Shown here one piece after another: positions 27,205-35,833 of a stretch of DNA of 64,000 nt. The first letter of the stretch is position 1, and the number at the start of each line of letters is the position of its first letter. Origin of the DNA: SZUA-229 sp041589455. Lineage in GTDB: Bacteria; Pseudomonadota; Gammaproteobacteria; SZUA-229. The notes under the pieces are model-generated. The model did no database searches and was not told where the DNA came from. It saw nothing but the letters and a program-made list of their open reading frames with translations. The position numbers and the translations under genes are program-made. The stretch is from positions 1-64,000 of the forward strand of contig JBFHVQ010000003.1 of assembly GCA_041589455.1 (NCBI GenBank), in the 5' to 3' direction.

Positions 27205-29661
27205 CTAGTCAGTCTTCTTTTTACTAGCGGCCTTTTTCTTAACGGTTTTCTTTTTAGCTGCTTTTTTCTTTACCGTTTTCTTCTTCGTTGTTTTTTTCTT
27301 TGTGACTTTCTTTTTAGGCGCAGCCTTTTTCTTGGCAGCGGCTTTCTTTTTCTTTTTGCCTTTGCGTTCTGGTGCTTCGGCAATGAGCTTTTCGCACTCT
27401 TCTAATGTGAGGCTTGCAGGCTCGCGGTCCTTGGGTATTTTGGCGTTTTTATTGCCGTCGGTAATATAGGGGCCGTATCTGCCATTGAGAACCTGGATTT
27501 CAGAGTCATCAAACGTTTTAATGTATTTATTGGCTTCAAAGATTTTTTTCTCGTTGACCAGTACCATCGCCTGTTCAAAGGTAATGTTGTATGGGTCTAT
27601 TCCCTGGTCCTGAAATTCTTTTCGTATTGAAACAAAGAATTTACCGAATTTAACATAGGGCCCAAAACGGCCAACATTTGTTGTGACTTCTTCATCTTCT
27701 TCTGTGTAGCCAAGGCTGCGAGGCAAAACAAACAGCTCGTAGACATTATCCATGGTAATGTCTGCCATTTTCTGTCCCGGCTTGAGGCTGGCAAAACGAG
27801 GCTTTTCTTCGTCATCCTTGTCACCAATCTGAGCAAATGGTCCATATGGCCCCATGCGGACAGTGATCGGTTTGCCGGATTCTTTATCGACGCCCACTTC
27901 ACGACTTTGTGCCACATCTGCGCGACTGACGTTCTCATCAATGTCATGAACTTTATTAATGAAAGGATCCCAGAAGGTTTTCATTAAAGGGATCCAGTCT
28001 TCTTCACCACGGGAGATGGCATCCAGTTCATCTTCCATTTTTGCAGTGAAATCGTAGTCGACATAGTCGGTGAAATACTGCGTCAGGAATGAGTTAACGA
28101 TGCGGCCCATATCTGTCGGAGTAAAACGACGGTTTTCAATTTCTACATACTCACGATTCTGAAGCGTTGAAATGATACTGGCATAAGTTGATGGGCGACC
28201 AATGCCATATTCTTCAAGTGCTTTAACCAGGCTGGCCTCTGTAAATCTTGGTGGCGGCTCAGTGAAGTGCTGGTCGGTACGAATTTCAAGTAACTTAAGT
28301 ATTTCGCCCTGTTCAAGAGGTGGCAGGATTTTCTCATCACCATCTTTATCGGAGCTGTCATCCTGGTCTTCCATATAAACAGACATAAAGCCTGGATGTT
28401 TGATGGTAGAGCCATTTGCACGGAACTGGTTTCCTTCACCACACTGGAGGTCAACGGCAACTGTATCCATGGTTGCATGAATCATCTGGCATGCAACAGT
28501 GCGTTTCCAGATGAGTTCATAGAGCTTGTACTGGTCAGGAGTTAGATGACTTTTTATTTCATCGGGTAGGTGCATCGCTGATGTAGGGCGAATGGCTTCG
28601 TGTGCTTCCTGTGCATTTTTTGATTTGTTTTTAAATACACGTGCTTCTTCAGGCAGGTTGTCTTTGCCATAGCGCTGTTCAATTAATTCACGTAATTCAG
28701 TAAGTGCGTCTTGGGATAGCATCAATGAGTCGGTACGCATATAGGTGATAAGACCGACAGTTTCACCACCGATATCGATACCTTCATAAAGCTGTTGTGC
28801 TGTACGCATTGTGCGTTGTGCGGAGAAGCGTAATTTTCTGGATGCTTCCTGTTGAAGCGTAGAGGTTGTAAACGGTGCCGAAGGATTTCGTTTGCGTTGT
28901 TTCTTTTCGATTTTTGCAACAGTTAATTGGCCATTTGCGGAACTATCTAAATGCTGTTTTGCCTGACTGGCTGAATCAGTATTGTTAATCGTAAACTGTT
29001 CAACTTTTTCATTCTTATAGAGGCGAAGCTTACTGGTAATATTTTTGCCATTTTTTTCGCTGTCAGCCTCTATGGTCCAGTATTCTTGAGGAATAAAGGC
29101 TTCAATTTCTTCTTCGCGGCTGACGATCATGCGCAAGGCAGGGCTTTGTACGCGGCCAGCTGAAAGGCCTCTTTGAACTTTTTTCCACAGTAAAGGTGAC
29201 AGGTTAAAGCCAACCAGGTAATCCAGGGCGCGTCGAGCCTGCTGTGCGTTTACCATCGACATGGAAAGCTCGCGTGGTGAATCTACCGCTTCTCTTAGAG
29301 CACGTTTAGTGATTTCATTAAATGCAATACGGTGAACCTGTTTGTCTTCGAGTGAGCCGTCCTGTTTCAGCAGGTCGTAAAGGTGCCATGAAATGGCTTC
29401 TCCTTCGCGGTCAAGGTCGGTCGCGAGATACAGGGTGTCTGCTTTTTTTAGTGCTTTTCTGATCGCATCAACATGCTTCTCATTTTTTTCAATGAGTTCA
29501 TATTTCATGCTGAAATTATCGTCAGGGTCTATCGCGCCAGTTTTAGGGATGAGGTCGCGTACGTGTCCGTAAGACGCGAGAACGTTAAAGCCCTTACCAA
29601 GATATTTTTTGATTGTTTTGGCTTTGGCGGGTGACTCAACTATTAGCAGGCTGTTACTCAT
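27205..29661 (-). CDS. topA: DNA topoisomerase I with lysine-rich tail
   Basis: 818 residues. The Toprim domain begins MSNSLLIVESPAKAKTIKKYLG and has the acidic triad in TDLDREGEA (81-89). The catalytic tyrosine is Tyr307 in LITYMRTDS. Type IA topoisomerases relax negative supercoils. The C-terminus is unlike E. coli TopA. There are no paired zinc-ribbon cysteines; instead there are topoisomerase C-terminal repeats (MGPYGPFAQIG, VGRFGPYVKFG, NGRYGPYITDG). A tail of about 50 residues that is nearly all Lys and Ala follows (27205-27360). The tail resembles histone-H1-like DNA-binding tails. Located between smg and tsaC. Confidence 0.95.
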   Translation of the reverse strand: MSNSLLIVESPAKAKTIKKYLGKGFNVLASYGHVRDLIPKTGAIDPDDNFSMKYELIEKNEKHVDAIRKALKKADTLYLATDLDREGEAISWHLYDLLKQDGSLEDKQVHRIAFNEITKRALREAVDSPRELSMSMVNAQQARRALDYLVGFNLSPLLWKKVQRGLSAGRVQSPALRMIVSREEEIEAFIPQEYWTIEADSEKNGKNITSKLRLYKNEKVEQFTINNTDSASQAKQHLDSSANGQLTVAKIEKKQRKRNPSAPFTTSTLQQEASRKLRFSAQRTMRTAQQLYEGIDIGGETVGLITYMRTDSLMLSQDALTELRELIEQRYGKDNLPEEARVFKNKSKNAQEAHEAIRPTSAMHLPDEIKSHLTPDQYKLYELIWKRTVACQMIHATMDTVAVDLQCGEGNQFRANGSTIKHPGFMSVYMEDQDDSSDKDGDEKILPPLEQGEILKLLEIRTDQHFTEPPPRFTEASLVKALEEYGIGRPSTYASIISTLQNREYVEIENRRFTPTDMGRIVNSFLTQYFTDYVDYDFTAKMEDELDAISRGEEDWIPLMKTFWDPFINKVHDIDENVSRADVAQSREVGVDKESGKPITVRMGPYGPFAQIGDKDDEEKPRFASLKPGQKMADITMDNVYELFVLPRSLGYTEEDEEVTTNVGRFGPYVKFGKFFVSIRKEFQDQGIDPYNITFEQAMVLVNEKKIFEANKYIKTFDDSEIQVLNGRYGPYITDGNKNAKIPKDREPASLTLEECEKLIAEAPERKGKKKKKAAAKKKAAPKKKVTKKKTTKKKTVKKKAAKKKTVKKKAASKKKTD

Positions 29662-29699
29662 GGGGGTTTTTATTATGTACTCGTTAGTGTAAGGAGCAA

Positions 29700-30191
29700 T
29701 TACTGCATATAGCTCAAATCAGATTCAAATACCAAGTTTTCCATCCAGGCATATGCATTTTCCTCACCTGGCTGACTATATAATACAATCATAACAATCC
29801 ATTTAAGCTGTTCTAATTCAAGTTCTACATCGAGTGCAATGACGCGATCCAGAATAATTTCACGGCTAGTCGCCGAAATTACCTGTTTCTGTTCAAGCTG
29901 CATTAGAAAGCTGATGCTTTCATTATCGAGCAGCATTTTTTCAAGCTCGCTATAAACACGAATAGAGGCGATGTTAGTGAGTTCCGGAAGCTGACCCTCA
30001 CTATCGAGTTGTTTATGGTGTAACTCGGCAAGTGCTTCTAGCCAGTCAAAAGCCAACAGGATTTCATGTTGTGGAAAGCCCATGTCCTCAAGGCGATCAA
30101 ACATGTGTTCATGCTCTGAAAAAATTGGGTATTCCTCTGTGATAATGTTCTCAAACAGGTACATCAACACATCAACAACGTTTTGTTTCAT
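29700..30191 (-). CDS. smg: Smg family protein (DUF494)
   Basis: 163 residues: MKQNVVDVLMYLFENIITEE and LEDMGFPQHEILLAFDWLEAL are the Smg signatures, and the length matches E. coli Smg (157). The protein is acidic and predicted helical and soluble. Its molecular function is unknown. It sits 25 bp downstream of dprA and 38 bp upstream of topA, the arrangement in which it is almost always found. Confidence 0.9.
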   Translation of the reverse strand: MKQNVVDVLMYLFENIITEEYPIFSEHEHMFDRLEDMGFPQHEILLAFDWLEALAELHHKQLDSEGQLPELTNIASIRVYSELEKMLLDNESISFLMQLEQKQVISATSREIILDRVIALDVELELEQLKWIVMIVLYSQPGEENAYAWMENLVFESDLSYMQ

Positions 30192-30216
30192 ATAAATCTC
30201 TTAGTTCGCCTGAGGC

Positions 30217-31341
30217 CTAGCCTGCAGTGCGAGAATATAGCCCATTTTGTGATACTACCTGCCCCTGAAGCTCTAATATAAGTAGCATGGAGGCGATTTC
30301 AGCTGCACCCAGATTACTGCGTTCTACCAGTTCGTCAACACTTATGGGTTCAAACTCCATGTGTTTTAACAGAAGAAGGTAGGTTGGATCAAGTTCTTCA
30401 GAGATATCTGTCTCATTAGATGTGCAGGCTTCAGGGGCGCTAGTATGGCGAATCGGAGCAGAATTTACCAGTGGTAACAGCTCTTCGAGGATATCTTGTG
30501 CACTTTCGACCAGCTTGGCGCCTGACTTTATTAACTGATGGCAGCCTCGTGATAGGGGATTATGTATAGAACCGGGAATGGCAAATACTTCCTTGCCCTG
30601 CTCCATGGCATGCCGACTGGTAATCAATGAGCCGCTTTTTAATGCGGCCTCTATCACCAGTGTTCCCTGGCTCAGCCCGCTAATAATTCGGTTGCGACGG
30701 GGAAACAGGTACTTATGAGGCTCTGTGCCAACGGCGGATTCGCTGATAATACAGCCATCACCTGCGATGGCAGCGGCAAGCTGGGTATTGCTCCTGGGAT
30801 AAATGCTGTGTAGTCCGTTGGCGACCACGGCTATGCTGCCTGCAATACCCTCCAGGGCGCCTTTGTGACTTGCTGCATCAATGCCGTGCGCCAGTCCTGA
30901 GGTGATGGTAATGCCTGAATTAGACAGGTGGCGGGCGAAATCCACTGCCGTCTGCAAACCTGCTTTAGTGGCATTTCGGCTACCGACCATGGCTAGCTGG
31001 GGTTGTTTGAGGTAATCGATGTCACCTATATGGAATAACGCAAAAGGCGGTTCGCTTAATGCCAGTAGTGGGGCCGGGTACGCCTCATCATCGAAAAACA
31101 GAATGCCGTGGTTGGTTTTCGTCAGCCAGGCCATGTCTCTTGAAACTTCTTCAGTAGGCTGTTGTAGTTTCTCTATTTGGTTCGGCTTGAGGCCCGAACC
31201 TTCCAGTAGCGATCCGCGAGCATTAAAGATGGCTTCAGCTGAAGTAAACTGCTGGCTGAGAGCGATCATTGTCGATGGTGACAGGCCGCTGCGTATCAGG
31301 CGTAGGCGCGATTCGAGCTCGGCCTCTGTTCGAGATTCCAT
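30217..31341 (-). CDS. dprA: DNA-processing protein DprA
   Basis: 374 residues. An N-terminal SAM-like helical region (about 1-70) is followed by the Rossmann DprA core, with MVGSRNATKAGLQTA, ITSGLAHGIDAASHKGAL, VVANGLHSIYPRSN, PRRNRIISGLS and the GSLITSRHAMEQGKEVFAIPG stretch. A C-terminal winged helix (about 310-374) follows. DprA loads RecA on incoming single strands during natural transformation. With the ComP-like pilin at 3150 this is consistent with competence, although dprA is widespread in non-competent species. A 157-bp gap separates it from the upstream LysM gene. Confidence 0.94.
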   Translation of the reverse strand: MESRTEAELESRLRLIRSGLSPSTMIALSQQFTSAEAIFNARGSLLEGSGLKPNQIEKLQQPTEEVSRDMAWLTKTNHGILFFDDEAYPAPLLALSEPPFALFHIGDIDYLKQPQLAMVGSRNATKAGLQTAVDFARHLSNSGITITSGLAHGIDAASHKGALEGIAGSIAVVANGLHSIYPRSNTQLAAAIAGDGCIISESAVGTEPHKYLFPRRNRIISGLSQGTLVIEAALKSGSLITSRHAMEQGKEVFAIPGSIHNPLSRGCHQLIKSGAKLVESAQDILEELLPLVNSAPIRHTSAPEACTSNETDISEELDPTYLLLLKHMEFEPISVDELVERSNLGAAEIASMLLILELQGQVVSQNGLYSRTAG

Positions 31342-31498
31342 AGCATGTGTTCAAGTTAATGTGGGAGGCCAGTTTAAAGGTTGTAAAAATAGAAAGGCAA
31401 CTGGAATTGCAAATAGATGGACGGGTTGGATTAAGGAGAGGTTGCCGGCCCCTACTCCCTTAGGCGACCAGCTAAGTTGTTACGCTTTTTAGTTATAG

Positions 31499-32737
31499 TT
31501 ATCTGGGTTTTTCTACGCGGTCATGCTTCTTGATTGCCCGGGTAGATTTAAGAATTAGGCCATAACTTACCTGGTCGTAAACTTTGAATAACATCATAAT
31601 GCCGCTTCTTTCGTTTGGCAGTTGGATGTCAAGTTTGGTTTCGTCGCCCCGTTTCAGGCTAGTCTGATCAAGGAAGCGATCTCGTGCATAGCCACCATAA
31701 TGATAAGTGGCAAGCAGGTGACCTGTTTCCAGGCCGTGATTGCTGCCACGATTAATAACAGCAATCTGGTACTTGGCGACAGAAGAAATGGCATCGAACA
31801 GAGAAATGATCTGCCCATTAACTTCCTTCATAGGTAGTTGAGGGTAGTACTGCTGACTTATTTCGCCTTTATCTGTAGGTAACAGACGGTCACCCAATAA
31901 TACCTCACGAGTTGTCTCGTCGAGTATGGCGGTTGATGGAGTGCCAAAACGGGTAATTCTTGCCTGGCCAGCATAAATCACTTCAAAGCCAAGCAAATCA
32001 CCGGTTTCAGGATCCTCAAGGCGCTTGCCTTCGCGGAATACGCTGTAGCGTACACGTTCTTTATCAATTTCACCGCGAACATAGACCTTGTTATTTGAGC
32101 CCAGGATCAGATGGTCGTCGTCACTACCCACAATATAAGGGGCTTCATTCCAGGCTTCTGAGCTAATTACTCGGGGTCGAGCCAGAAATTGACGAATTGA
32201 GTCTGCAGGTATACTGGGAATTGCTTCATTGAGTGACTGTCGGTGAACTCTGGGGCTCAATTTAATACGCTTTGTGCCACCTTCACCAATGAGTTCGCGT
32301 CGGATTACATCACTAGTGCCACCTTCGCCAGGGCGCTGATGGGTAATGCGTGGCATGCCATCAACATAAATAAGTGTCAGTATGTCGCCAGGATAAATCA
32401 GGTGGGGATTGGCTATCTGTGGGTTGCGTTGCCAGATTTCTGGCCAGTACCATGGGTCTCTGAGGAAAAGGCTTGCAATATCCCAGAGCGTATCGCCTTT
32501 TTTCACGATATACTCTTGGGGGTAATCGGCAACGACCTGGATATTTTGTGGTGGGGTGGGCGTTACAACAGGGGCTGCCTGTGTTGCTTCAATGCTGCCA
32601 GATTGCGGTGTGAAGGCACTGTCATCTTCGGTTATTTCCTGCTTGGTTGAGGTGCTGCTACAGGCAGAGAGTGCGATAGCTGAGGCAAGTAACAGTGCGA
32701 TGTTTCCACAACTGAACCTGAGTGCTTTTATATCCAA
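31499..32737 (-). CDS. LysM domain lipoprotein
   Basis: 412 residues from a TTG at 32737, preceded by GGGGA 7 bases upstream. The frame runs to 33049, but that extension has no signal peptide and overlaps def on the other strand. From the TTG the protein begins with a lipoprotein signal peptide and lipobox ALSAC (Cys about residue 26). A Pro/Thr-rich linker precedes one LysM domain at about residues 77-125 (EYIVKKGDTLWDIASLFL, NPHLIYPGDILTLIYVDG). The remainder has no named domain. LysM binds peptidoglycan, so it is probably an envelope-anchored cell wall protein. This gene family is commonly found between dprA and def. Confidence 0.88.
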   Translation of the reverse strand: MDIKALRFSCGNIALLLASAIALSACSSTSTKQEITEDDSAFTPQSGSIEATQAAPVVTPTPPQNIQVVADYPQEYIVKKGDTLWDIASLFLRDPWYWPEIWQRNPQIANPHLIYPGDILTLIYVDGMPRITHQRPGEGGTSDVIRRELIGEGGTKRIKLSPRVHRQSLNEAIPSIPADSIRQFLARPRVISSEAWNEAPYIVGSDDDHLILGSNNKVYVRGEIDKERVRYSVFREGKRLEDPETGDLLGFEVIYAGQARITRFGTPSTAILDETTREVLLGDRLLPTDKGEISQQYYPQLPMKEVNGQIISLFDAISSVAKYQIAVINRGSNHGLETGHLLATYHYGGYARDRFLDQTSLKRGDETKLDIQLPNERSGIMMLFKVYDQVSYGLILKSTRAIKKHDRVEKPR

Positions 32738-32891
32738 GGTAAAATCCCCATATATATCCGTGGTTTTCAAGAGTTTAGCTGATAAACTTGAATTAATGAA
32801 GTAAGTTTGTACAGTAATTGGAAGATAATAGTCATTATTCCTGTAAATTTCAGTGCAAAAGTTAAAATAGTTGGTAGAAAAGGTAAGAGAA

Positions 32892-33398
32892 ATGGCATTG
32901 TTGGAGATTCTTAAGTTCCCTGATGAACGTCTGCGTACACGTGCAAAGCCGGTTGAGGCGGTCACTCCTGAGGTGCAGCAGCTGGTTGATGACATGTTTG
33001 AAACCATGTACGCAGCACCTGGAATTGGTCTTGCGGCAACCCAGATCAATGTTCATCAGCGAATCGTGGTTATCGATACCTCATCAGAGAAGGATCAGCC
33101 ATTGTGTTTTATCAACCCGGAAATTGTTGCTAAAGACGGTGTTGAGCAATATGAAGAAGGCTGTCTTTCGGTGCCGGGTATCTATGAAACCGTTGAACGT
33201 GCAGAACATATAAAAGTTAAGGCGCTAAATAGAGAAGGCGAGCCATTTGAGCTGGAGACCGGTGATTTACTGGCGATTTGTATTCAGCATGAGCTGGATC
33301 ATCTGGAAGGCAAGCTGTTTGTTGATTATCTCTCCCCATTAAAGCGAAATCGAATCAGAAAGAAACTGGAAAAGCATTATAAAACGGCGGATATGTAG
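32892..33398 (+). CDS. def: Peptide deformylase
   Basis: 168 residues from the ATG at 32892 (MALLEILKFPDERLRTRAKP); an in-frame TTG at 32871 precedes the AAGG ribosome binding site and is not used. All three motifs are present: GIGLAATQI, EGCLSVPG (metal-binding Cys) and QHELDHLEG (HExxH-type metal site). It removes N-terminal formyl groups using Fe2+. It is divergent from the LysM gene and overlaps fmt by one base. Confidence 0.97.
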   Translation: MALLEILKFPDERLRTRAKPVEAVTPEVQQLVDDMFETMYAAPGIGLAATQINVHQRIVVIDTSSEKDQPLCFINPEIVAKDGVEQYEEGCLSVPGIYETVERAEHIKVKALNREGEPFELETGDLLAICIQHELDHLEGKLFVDYLSPLKRNRIRKKLEKHYKTADM

Positions 33399-34372
33399 TG
33401 AGCAGTTCGGAACCATTGAAAATAATATTCGCTGGTACGCCAGACTTTTCTGTGCCACCCCTGAAGGCGTTAATTGATTCTCCCCATGACGTGATCGCGG
33501 TATTTACCCAGCCGGATCGTCCGGCAGGACGAGGTCGAAAGTTGACGCCCAGCCCGGTAAAAGCCTGTGCTCAAGAGCATAATATCCCGGTTTATCAGCC
33601 AGAGAAATTAAAGTCTGATGAAGAGCAGTCGATGGTGCTAGGGCTTAAGGCTGACCTGATGGTCGTGGTTGCCTATGGCATTATCCTGCCGAAGGTTGTG
33701 CTGGATGCACCGCGTCTGGGCTGTATTAATATTCATGCCTCCTTATTGCCTCGCTGGCGTGGTGCGGCACCGATTCAGAGGGCGATTCTGGCGGGTGACA
33801 GGGTAACGGGGATTACCATTATGCAAATGGATGTGGGACTGGATACCGGCGATATGCTTCATATTCGAAACTGTGAGATAGAAGCTACGGACACGGGCTC
33901 CAGCTTACACGACCGTTTGTCGGTGCTGGGTGCTGAGGCGTTAATGGAAGCGCTACCGGCGATAGCAGATGGCACTATCGAAGCGGTTAAGCAGGATGAT
34001 AATGCAGCCAATTATGCGCAGAAGCTGCATAAGTCAGAAGCGCTGATTGACTGGTCAAAACCGGCGCCTGAGATTCTGTTGCAGGTAAATGCCTTTAATG
34101 CTTGGCCGGTTGCACAAACACCGGTTGATATAAAATCAAATGGTAAGCCAGAGATGATGCGGATATGGCAGGCGGAGGTAATTGATGATCAGCGACAGGA
34201 TGCGCCTGGCAAGGTGGTCAATTGCAATAAGCTGGGCATTGATGTAGCTACAGGGCAGGGCCTGTTACGTTTGAAAACAATTCAGATGCCGGGGAAAAAA
34301 CCCATGGAGGTTCAGGCTTTTGTTAACTCAGTTGACCTTACTGGGCAGTTATTGGGTACATCGGCCAGCTAA
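33398..34372 (+). CDS. fmt: Methionyl-tRNA formyltransferase
   Basis: 324 residues, start GTG at 33398 within the def stop (TAGTG). The N-terminal formyltransferase domain shows IIFAGTPDFSVPPLKAL, the catalytic INIHASLLPRWRGAAPIQRAI and GITIMQMDVGLDTGDM. A C-terminal OB-like domain begins near residue 210. It formylates Met-tRNA-fMet with 10-formyl-THF. Conserved def-fmt-rsmB order. Confidence 0.97.
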   Translation: MSSSEPLKIIFAGTPDFSVPPLKALIDSPHDVIAVFTQPDRPAGRGRKLTPSPVKACAQEHNIPVYQPEKLKSDEEQSMVLGLKADLMVVVAYGIILPKVVLDAPRLGCINIHASLLPRWRGAAPIQRAILAGDRVTGITIMQMDVGLDTGDMLHIRNCEIEATDTGSSLHDRLSVLGAEALMEALPAIADGTIEAVKQDDNAANYAQKLHKSEALIDWSKPAPEILLQVNAFNAWPVAQTPVDIKSNGKPEMMRIWQAEVIDDQRQDAPGKVVNCNKLGIDVATGQGLLRLKTIQMPGKKPMEVQAFVNSVDLTGQLLGTSAS

Positions 34373-34399
34373 TGCGCTTTTATTCACCTCAGGGTATAT

Positions 34400-35749
34400 A
34401 TGTCTGAATCCAACGCATCTTCCCCGCAGGAAACCTCTATTGCATCACGCAAAGTCGCATTGAATTTATTGCTGGCGGTTCTTAAAGAGGGACAATCATT
34501 AAGTTCACTGTCTTCAATGACAGATTCCTTGTCGAGTCGTGATGCGGCATTTGCACGTATGCTGTGTTATGGCGTGCTACGTTTTTATCATCAGATAAAG
34601 GGGATATTGCAACCGCCATTGTTGCAGAAAAGCCTGAAAAAGAAGGACATGGATATCGAACTGGTATTGATGATCGCGATATATCAGATTCTCTACAGCC
34701 GTGTGCCAGACTATGCCGTGGTGGATGCGGCGGTAAAACAGGTGCAGAAATCGAAAAAGAAGTGGGCCGGCCGCCTGGTTAATGGTGTGTTACGAAACTT
34801 TATTCGACAAAAAGATTCTTTATTGCAGCATCTACAAAAAAGTGATGCTAATTACGCGCATCCAGAATGGCTGCTTGAGGCCATTCGAAATGACTGGCCG
34901 CAGCACTGGAAGCAGTTGTTACAGGCAAACAATGTGCAGCCGCCGATGATGTTGCGAATTAACCAGCAGAAGAAAAGTGTGCAGGATTATCTTGAGGAGT
35001 TACCTGACTTAACTGAAGCGAGTGCGGTCAAGGGACTGGCGAGTGCTTTACAATTAAAGCAGGCAACCGATGTGGTGCAGTTACCCGGGTTTGAGCAAGG
35101 GTGGCTTTCCGTGCAGGATGCCGGTGCGCAAATGGCAGCACAATTACTGGCACCAGAAGCCGGGGACAGTATTCTTGATGCCTGTGCTGCGCCGGGCGGC
35201 AAGACGGCTCACCTGTTTGAATTGCAGCCAAAGATTAAGTTAACCGCGCTGGATATTTCAGAACAGCGTCTTGAGCGGGTCAGAGAAAACTGCCAGCGTC
35301 TGGGCTTTGATGCGGAATTAATCACTGCAGATGCGGCCGATGTGGAAAGCTGGTGGAATGGAAAAACATTCGACAAGATATTGCTTGATGTGCCCTGTTC
35401 TGCCACCGGTGTCATTCGGCGGCATCCTGATATAAAACACTTGCGTCGTGCAGAAGATATTCAGGAGCTTGTGAAAGTGCAAAGAGAGATACTGCAGAAG
35501 TGTTGGCCATTGCTAAAACCGGGAGGGCTGCTACTGTATGCAACCTGCTCAGTACTAAGAGCAGAAAATCAGCAACAGGTTGAATGGTTTCTGGGGCAGA
35601 TGGATGATGCTTGCCTGCTACCTGTACCGGCATGGCTGGAGCAGTATGAAGCGCAGGAAAATATTCAGCAACTGGATACCGGTGTGCAGTTATTGCCGTT
35701 AAATCCGCTGAATGATGGTTTTTACTATGCTTTACTACAAAAGAAATAG
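34400..35749 (+). CDS. rsmB: 16S rRNA (cytosine-967-C5)-methyltransferase
   Basis: 449 residues. The N-terminal NusB-like domain (about 15-150) is typical of RsmB/Sun. The SAM-binding domain has DACAAPGGKTAHL and LTALDISEQRLERV. The two cysteines of m5C methylases are in DVPCSATGVIRRHPDIK and LYATCSVLRAENQQQ. It methylates C967 of 16S rRNA. It is 27 bp after fmt and precedes trkA, as in E. coli and Pseudomonas. Confidence 0.96.
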   Translation: MSESNASSPQETSIASRKVALNLLLAVLKEGQSLSSLSSMTDSLSSRDAAFARMLCYGVLRFYHQIKGILQPPLLQKSLKKKDMDIELVLMIAIYQILYSRVPDYAVVDAAVKQVQKSKKKWAGRLVNGVLRNFIRQKDSLLQHLQKSDANYAHPEWLLEAIRNDWPQHWKQLLQANNVQPPMMLRINQQKKSVQDYLEELPDLTEASAVKGLASALQLKQATDVVQLPGFEQGWLSVQDAGAQMAAQLLAPEAGDSILDACAAPGGKTAHLFELQPKIKLTALDISEQRLERVRENCQRLGFDAELITADAADVESWWNGKTFDKILLDVPCSATGVIRRHPDIKHLRRAEDIQELVKVQREILQKCWPLLKPGGLLLYATCSVLRAENQQQVEWFLGQMDDACLLPVPAWLEQYEAQENIQQLDTGVQLLPLNPLNDGFYYALLQKK

Positions 35750-35833
35750 CCGATAGGCTGATATAGCACTGGAAACTATCACTGAATTGCGTACACTTCG
35801 CTTCAGGTTGTAATCTGAACAAAAAGATTAACT

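Noticed and set aside
27202..27405. Open frame rich in Leu and Phe on the plus strand
   Set aside because: It is the complement of the lysine/alanine-rich tail of topA; the repetitive codons produce the open frame by chance.
32738..33049. N-terminal extension of the LysM lipoprotein
   Set aside because: It overlaps def on the other strand, has no signal peptide, and the TTG at 32737 gives a proper lipoprotein signal with a GGGGA site.
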